DNA of 64,000 nucleotides from NCBI RefSeq assembly GCF_030052815.1, contig NC_079494.1:39356467-39420466 (forward strand), in the 5' to 3' direction. This document shows, piece by piece, positions 59,085-64,000 of this stretch. Each line of letters begins with the position of its first letter. Within the stretch, counting starts at the first letter, position 1. This stretch comes from Hevea brasiliensis. Lineage: Eukaryota > Streptophyta > Magnoliopsida > Malpighiales > Euphorbiaceae. Both the position numbers and the translations under genes were made by a program. Below the pieces are notes generated by a model that was not told the DNA's origin, ran no database searches, and saw nothing but the letters and a program-made list of their open reading frames with translations.

Positions 59085-62000
59085 TGTAACACCCCTAAGT
59101 TCGGTATTGCGTTCTACTGTTCCGGTGACCAGTGTTGTCCGGACAGCTAGGATGCCTAGAACTACACTTTGACATGAGGGAGGAGACATAAAATAATGAA
59201 ATACAAGAAAAGAAAATATAAGAAAAACAAAGGAAAAATAATAGCAAAGAAAGGTAACCAAGTTAAGCGAGCCGAGAACCCTAGCGATGGGTGACCGCAC
59301 TGGGAAGTCATGGCGTGGACCGTTGACTGGTCCTGGATCGCAGGGAACCCTAGAAAATATTTTTAGGACTTAAAGAGACATCAATTGAAATAGGAATATC
59401 ATTAGAAATAACAAAGAAAAATTAAATTATTAATACAAGGAAAAAGTGAGAAATCGAAAAACAGACAAAACCCGGTGTTACCGAAAAATCGGGAATGCAA
59501 CCCGAACAGGGGCATTATGGTCATTTGACATCCCGAATCGTCTTTTGACCTAAAAGTCCATTAAAAATAAATAATATTACACTTAGAAAATAAAATGAAA
59601 AATTAATTTGGTGGTACCTAAAGTAAATAACAAGAATTAAGGGTTTAATGTGGGATAAAGGGAAATTAAACTTATAATATGATTAATTGGTGTGAGTGGG
59701 CCACTAATGAATAAAATAAAAACATAATGGGGCAGCTGTAATTCCATTATACAAGCTGAAATGTTCATCTTCTCCATTTCCCTTAACCTTGCCGAATTGA
59801 AGGAAATGAAACCTCCATTGCCGTTTTCTTTCAAGCTCACCTAACCTCCTCATTTCACTTCCAATCATTTAGGTTTCTTCATTAAAGATTGTCTACACAT
59901 CATAAGGAAGAGCTTGATACCAAAATCAAGAAGTTTAATCAAGGTTTAGCAAGTTCCAACCATAGGTAAGTTTACATTTTTGAATATTGTTTTGTTAAAC
60001 TTTGTGTACATGTTATGGGTGTTGGATTTGTGAAGAAAATTTTCAAGTTTGAGGAGTTATTGATATGTCCATTTTGGACAGCCATGGAGTTATGTGTTTA
60101 ATGATTTATTATTACATATATTTGATGTAAATTCATGTTGAGTAGAGGGATTTAATATCCTAGTAAGTTATTTCCATGAAAATGTGGTGATTGTGCACTT
60201 GAATTGGAGATTGACGAATTGTGGGACACTTTGGTATTGTAGAATATTTCGGCAGCCTTGGGACACTTTGATAAGTGTATGAGTTCATGAAGGTATTGGC
60301 AGAATATTGACATTGAGGATTGATGGATATGTACATAGATTGGTTGTGTAAAGTGTATGTAAGAATGAGTAATGTTTAGGTGTATATGTGATTGTACTTA
60401 GGCTTTGTAAATTTGAGTTTTAATTGGTGTATTGAGGATAATTATAATCTGCCCAAAGTGACTTTAAAGTGAAGTGGTATATGGTTTTGGTAATGTACCA
60501 AAACAGAATTGGTAAGGGAAGTAAACATATAGTAAGGTAAATGTGTCATTGATGTATGTTTAAGCAAGGTAATTAAGGGCAGTATGCATTTTAGCCTATA
60601 ACTTTAAATGTGTAACCTCAATTGGTATGAGACCAATTGGAGGTGAAACTAGGCACAAAATGTGCCAACTTTCATTGAAAAAGCATACCAAAATTCTGCT
60701 TGCAAGGTGACATGAAAATTAAGTGCAAGTGAGGCCTGAAAACTGACCATTTGGGCAGCAGTTAGTGTTTAGGCCATAACTCACTCAAAACAGGTCCAAT
60801 TGACCTAAAATTTTAACCATGAATAGTTAAGACCACCTACAACTCTTATGAAAACACCAAAGCCCAGAAATGACCATAAGCAAGTCAAACAGCTTGCACA
60901 AGTTCGGGTCCAAAAACTGGCCGAACCAAAGTTGACCAAATTGACCTAAAATTAACCTAATTTGATGCCATTTGACCAGCAATAGTATAATGACCATAAC
61001 TTGGTCTACTTAACTCAGAATGACCTAAAATTTTTCTCCGCGTTCCATAAGACATAGATCTACAAGTTTGTAGTTTTGGCTGAAACCCGAAAACCGAGGG
61101 AACTAGGTCGTCCGACTAGGTCAAACTAGCATACCGGAATCCAGCAAGTTGCATTAAAATGCACTAAACAAGGAAATGAGTTTGGTAACACGTACAAACC
61201 CTAAAATACAATCGAAAATGATATATTAATAACGTCAAAACCTAATTTACCTAGAACACATTGAGGGTCGATATATTAGGTGATTAAGCAAATAAAGGTA
61301 TTCAGTGAATAATTGAATTCAGTGAATTACTTATCAAGCATTATCGATAGAGACAATTTAATTTAGTACTGAAACACTTCAAATTGTGTTTCTCAGTTAG
61401 TAAAAACTCAGGAAAAGGGAAGGAAACACTGAGTCCAGACCAGGAGACAGTCATCAGAGGTTTGTGCACAACTAGTTTTCAACTGATTTTGCTCTGAATA
61501 ATATTTCATATGATTAATTGTATGTTATTGTTTTAAATTGTGTTTGTGCACAACAACTATTTCTTTTGAATTTTTCAATTGAAATGAATTATGACTATTT
61601 GTATATTATTGTTTTAAATTGTGGAAATGTGTTTGAATGAATATTTATCGCTTGAACAAAGATCAGAAATGGTTTGAAATTGTGAGAAATTGTTTGAATG
61701 ATATTGATGGATACTTATTGCTTGAAAAGCATTGTAAATAGTTTGAAACTGTGAAAAAATTGATTTAGTGTGATTTGTGAAAGTTGAAGTTAATTATGAA
61801 TTATGTTGCCATCTTGTGAATGAAATTATGACTTTGGAAATTTTGAGATAAAAGGTGTTTAGTGTTATCAGAGCAAAGTAGGGACGGCGATACGTAACGC
61901 CTACGATTCTTGGGAACTCTCACGAGTGAACTCAGGAGCTTGCAGGGATGGCGATACGTAACGCCTGCAAGTGCTCAGATAGGTACCACCCAAGGGCTTG

Positions 62001-63002
62001 CAGGGACGGCGATACGTAACGCCTGCAGGTGCTTTGGTAAGTACCCTTAAATGCTAGCATTGATCGGAAAATTGTGTCATGGCCTAAGTTGTGTATGAAT
62101 TAGCAACACTGTGTTCTTAAATTATTTGACTAAATTGTGTTGTTATGCGATTTGATAATTTGTGAAATGGAGTTTAAATTCTTATTGACATTCACTGTCT
62201 TCTGAATTTAACTATGTTTTGATTACTGAGATTTATTGTGATATTGTGTTAAATTCCTTATGACATTCATTGTCTTGAATTTAACTATGGTTTTAAGTAT
62301 CCACTATTTGAATGATTTATGAATTATGATTTAAAGTTGTATTTGGTTAATGTTGTGCACCACTGAGACATTGTCTCAGCGATAGCTTTTTATTGCTGTC
62401 GCAGGTAGACATGCATGTATAAAGAGACTAGGTCGCTAGTATCTCCAATGAGAGACTTCCTGTTATAATGAGTATACCAATATTTTGTATTTTGTAATGT
62501 AATGTATGTTCACTGTATGTACATATTGTTGTTGGTTTTGAGCAGTTGTAAATAAAAATTGTACATTGAAGTTGTAAAATAATTATGAGTTATTTTGGCT
62601 TGTAAAAATTGTATTATATTCCTTTTATCTCAGTCTTTGAAAAATCACTGTGGATTTGAGTTGAGAAATGTATTGTGTTGAGAAATATGTTGGAGTTGAG
62701 ATTTGGAAATCTATTGAAGTGCTTTTTACAGGTTTTCTGAAGAACTGTTTTATCCAAAATACAGATGGCACTCTGCCAAAATTTTTACAGAAACTCCAAA
62801 TAATTCAAATGTGTTAGTTCTATCACTTCAGTTCAAAAAGGTTTTTAACACCTCTAAATAGTGCTCACCACTGTAAAAGAAGTAAGAAAAGTTTTTAAAA
62901 TCCCTTGTAGTGTATTTAATGGATTATCAGTAGACAGAGTTGGTAATTCATTAGGTTTACTACGGGATCATGTTATGCCTTACAGAGGGGTAGGGTGTGA
63001 CA
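59085..63002 (+). repeat. 3' LTR of Element VI
   Basis: The 3918-base LTR is nearly identical to 51709-55578. It keeps the 37 bases missing from the other LTR, bounded by GGGACACTTTG repeats (first near 60223). Primer-like TGTTATCAGAGC is at 61863 and the palindromes are at 61886, 61950 and 62008. The donor AG/GTAAGT is at 59966. Confidence 0.92.
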
Positions 63003-63007
63003 GTAAT

Positions 63008-63086
63008 AGAGACATAAATTGGTGCTCCGGCACACTGAGTGGCATAACTTGCTCGGCTACACTGTAGACGGGTAAGGGGTGTCACA
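63008..63086 (+). repeat. 3' LTR of Element V, last 79 bases
   Basis: AGAGACATAAATTGGTGCTCC through GGGGTGTCACA continues the LTR interrupted at 51708 and matches 43475-43553. Confidence 0.9.
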
Positions 63087-63091
63087 ATTTC

Positions 63092-64000
63092 TATAGCTAT
63101 CTAAAGCTAATGCATCCTAAGGAGTAGAATGCAACATCATTATAAATTTCATAAAAATCACATCATAATAGTAAAAAGGCAATTTGGAGCACTCACACAC
63201 TCAATACTGTTCAAACAGTACATATATGGGAGCTGATTGCCTATACCTGTGAGTGTCTCTCAAGCTGGACTTTCGCTTAATAAACCAAATGCGAGGGCCA
63301 GCGAGTGTCTCTCAAGCTGTGCCTACCCAACTTATCCATAAAGGACCCAGTCCCAGTGAGTGTCTCTCAAGCCGCGTCTACCCATCCTATCCATATCTAA
63401 TACCACACATCACACACACGCACACCATTCCAAATTACCATAAACAACAACCATGGCACTTCATCAATTAAGAATGCATTATAAAACTTGCCCATTGTTT
63501 AACTACATAGATACATATTTATAAATGATGCATGAGCATGCTTGAACATATAATAATATTGAAATTATAATTAAAATTAATATTTTACTTGCAGACTTAA
63601 ACCTAGGTCACTATGGTGGCTGGGCAAAGGAGGAAGGTTGTCTCGGCTCACCTGATAAATTTTGATGCAATTATTTAATATATTTGACTCAATATGAGTT
63701 TGAAAAAGACCAAAGACTCCCTAAGTCGTGCTGAAAATCTGACAGAGTCTCCCCTATACCTAGGACCTACCCAACCTACAAAAGGGTTTAAAATGCACTT
63801 CTATATCCACAAGTCACACATCCACAACTCAATCACATCACATGGCCCCTCCTGGGCCCACCCAAATATCAACAACCACAATTTAAAAAATTACAATTTA
63901 GTCCCTATAATTACCCTTTTTTGCAAAAACTACCCAATTGAGCTCTAAAAATTCTAAAAATTTACCCCGCGGTCCTTAGTAATATTATTAAGCTAATGCA
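63092..64000 (-). repeat. 5' LTR of Element I, second part (runs off the window)
   Basis: It resumes the LTR interrupted at 40180 and aligns with about 14777-15693 of the other LTR, including three GTGTCTCTCAAGC-type copies near 63252, 63307 and 63359. About 1.2 kb of this LTR should remain beyond the window, followed by the other half of LINE B. Short open frames here are also found in the other LTR and look non-coding. Confidence 0.87.

Larger units (their letters stand above)
51709..63002 (+). mobile_element. Element VI: LTR-complete chromovirus lacking gag (family of Element III)
   Basis: The LTRs at 51709-55578 and 59085-63002 are very similar, with GTAAT at 51704-51708 and 63003-63007. 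The internal region is only 3506 bases against 4791 in Element III, the difference being a deletion that removes gag. Protease, RT, RNase H, integrase and tail remain in plus orientation but broken. It lies in the 3' LTR of Element V, so it is among the last insertions. Having both LTRs, primer site and polypurine tract, it could only have moved with proteins from elsewhere, unless the deletion came after insertion. Confidence 0.92.
40181..63086 (+). mobile_element. Element V: complete Tekay/Del-like chromovirus, 3' LTR split by Element VI
   Basis: The 5' LTR (40181-43553), internal region (43554-48406) and 3' LTR (48407-51708 plus 63008-63086) give an original length near 11.6 kb, flanked by ATTTC at 40176-40180 and 63087-63091. 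Gag, protease, RT, RNase H, integrase and a chromodomain-like tail are all present in plus orientation, with the coding region better preserved than in the others. It sits inside the 5' LTR of Element I. Confidence 0.92.
14228..64000 (-). mobile_element. Element I: outermost Tekay/Del-like chromovirus, split by three insertions, 5' end outside window
   Basis: The 3' LTR is at 14228-16902 and the 5' LTR starts at 39581, both beginning TGTCACGACC on the plus strand. Between them, in minus orientation, lie a degraded gag, RT, RNase H, integrase and chromodomain-like tail. The internal region is interrupted by Element II (17118-32461) and Element IV (33368-36987), and the 5' LTR by Element V (40181-63086). 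Without those it would have an internal region of about 3.7 kb, short for the clade because gag-PR sequence is deleted. The two LTRs differ at many positions, so it is the oldest element of the nest. Its target duplication would be AAAAC (14223-14227) but the partner lies beyond the window. Confidence 0.88.

Noticed and set aside
54466..62023. CRISPR-like spaced repeats
   Set aside because: Only three units per LTR at unequal spacing, duplicated because of the LTR pair, in a plant nuclear context.

Overview
This window is plant nuclear DNA, almost certainly from a eudicot. It opens with the truncated end of a host P-class PPR gene whose protein follows Arabidopsis At1g09900 closely, start codon included. 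The rest is AT-rich intergenic DNA, two RTE-type LINEs and a deep nest of Ty3/gypsy chromoviruses. Gag-PR-RT-RNaseH-IN order, an initiator tRNA-Met primer site, LTRs of 2.7-3.9 kb and a C-terminal chromodomain-like tail fit the Tekay/Del clade. The species cannot be fixed from the sequence; the woody-eudicot (perhaps Euphorbiaceae) impression is only an inference. I see no tRNA, rRNA, CRISPR or bacterial feature.

Layout. 1-1572: PPR gene on the minus strand, its last ~75 codons outside the window. 1573-4392: 5' flank and AT-rich DNA with an (AT)n tract and two diverged duplications. 4393-11243: RTE LINE A (minus), split by solo LTR 0 (4535-8073). 11260-11743: AT-rich. 11744-14227: RTE LINE B (minus), cut by Element I.

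From 14228 to beyond 64000 everything lies in or inside Element I, a minus-strand chromovirus with its 3' LTR at 14228-16902 and its 5' LTR starting at 39581. It was hit three times: Element II, a solo LTR (17118-32461), itself split by complete Element III (18913-31095, minus); Element IV, a solo LTR (33368-36987); and Element V, a complete plus-strand chromovirus (40181-63086) in the 5' LTR of I, whose own 3' LTR is split by complete Element VI (51709-63002, plus). Matching 5-bp target duplications support every join visible here: GTTAT (0), CTACT (II), CAAAT (III), GATCA (IV), ATTTC (V), GTAAT (VI). The order LINE B, then I, then II/IV/V, then III/VI is therefore read directly, and LTR divergence agrees: the LTRs of I differ most, those of III and VI least.

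No retroelement has an intact coding set. V is best preserved (long PR-RT frame, then five stops); VI has lost gag; I has lost the end of gag and the protease; III is frameshifted. Some lesions may not be real: CAG and CTG triplets are repeatedly rewritten to CG-containing strings in clusters, which looks like long-read error at CHG-methylated sites. The most interesting biological signals are a ~192-bp degenerate repeat array shared by different LTR families, possible leader introns whose acceptors abut the gag ATG, an intron-like 74-bp insert in the integrase of V, and a swapped LTR module in VI carrying three TACGTA palindromes and a second primer-site-like sequence.
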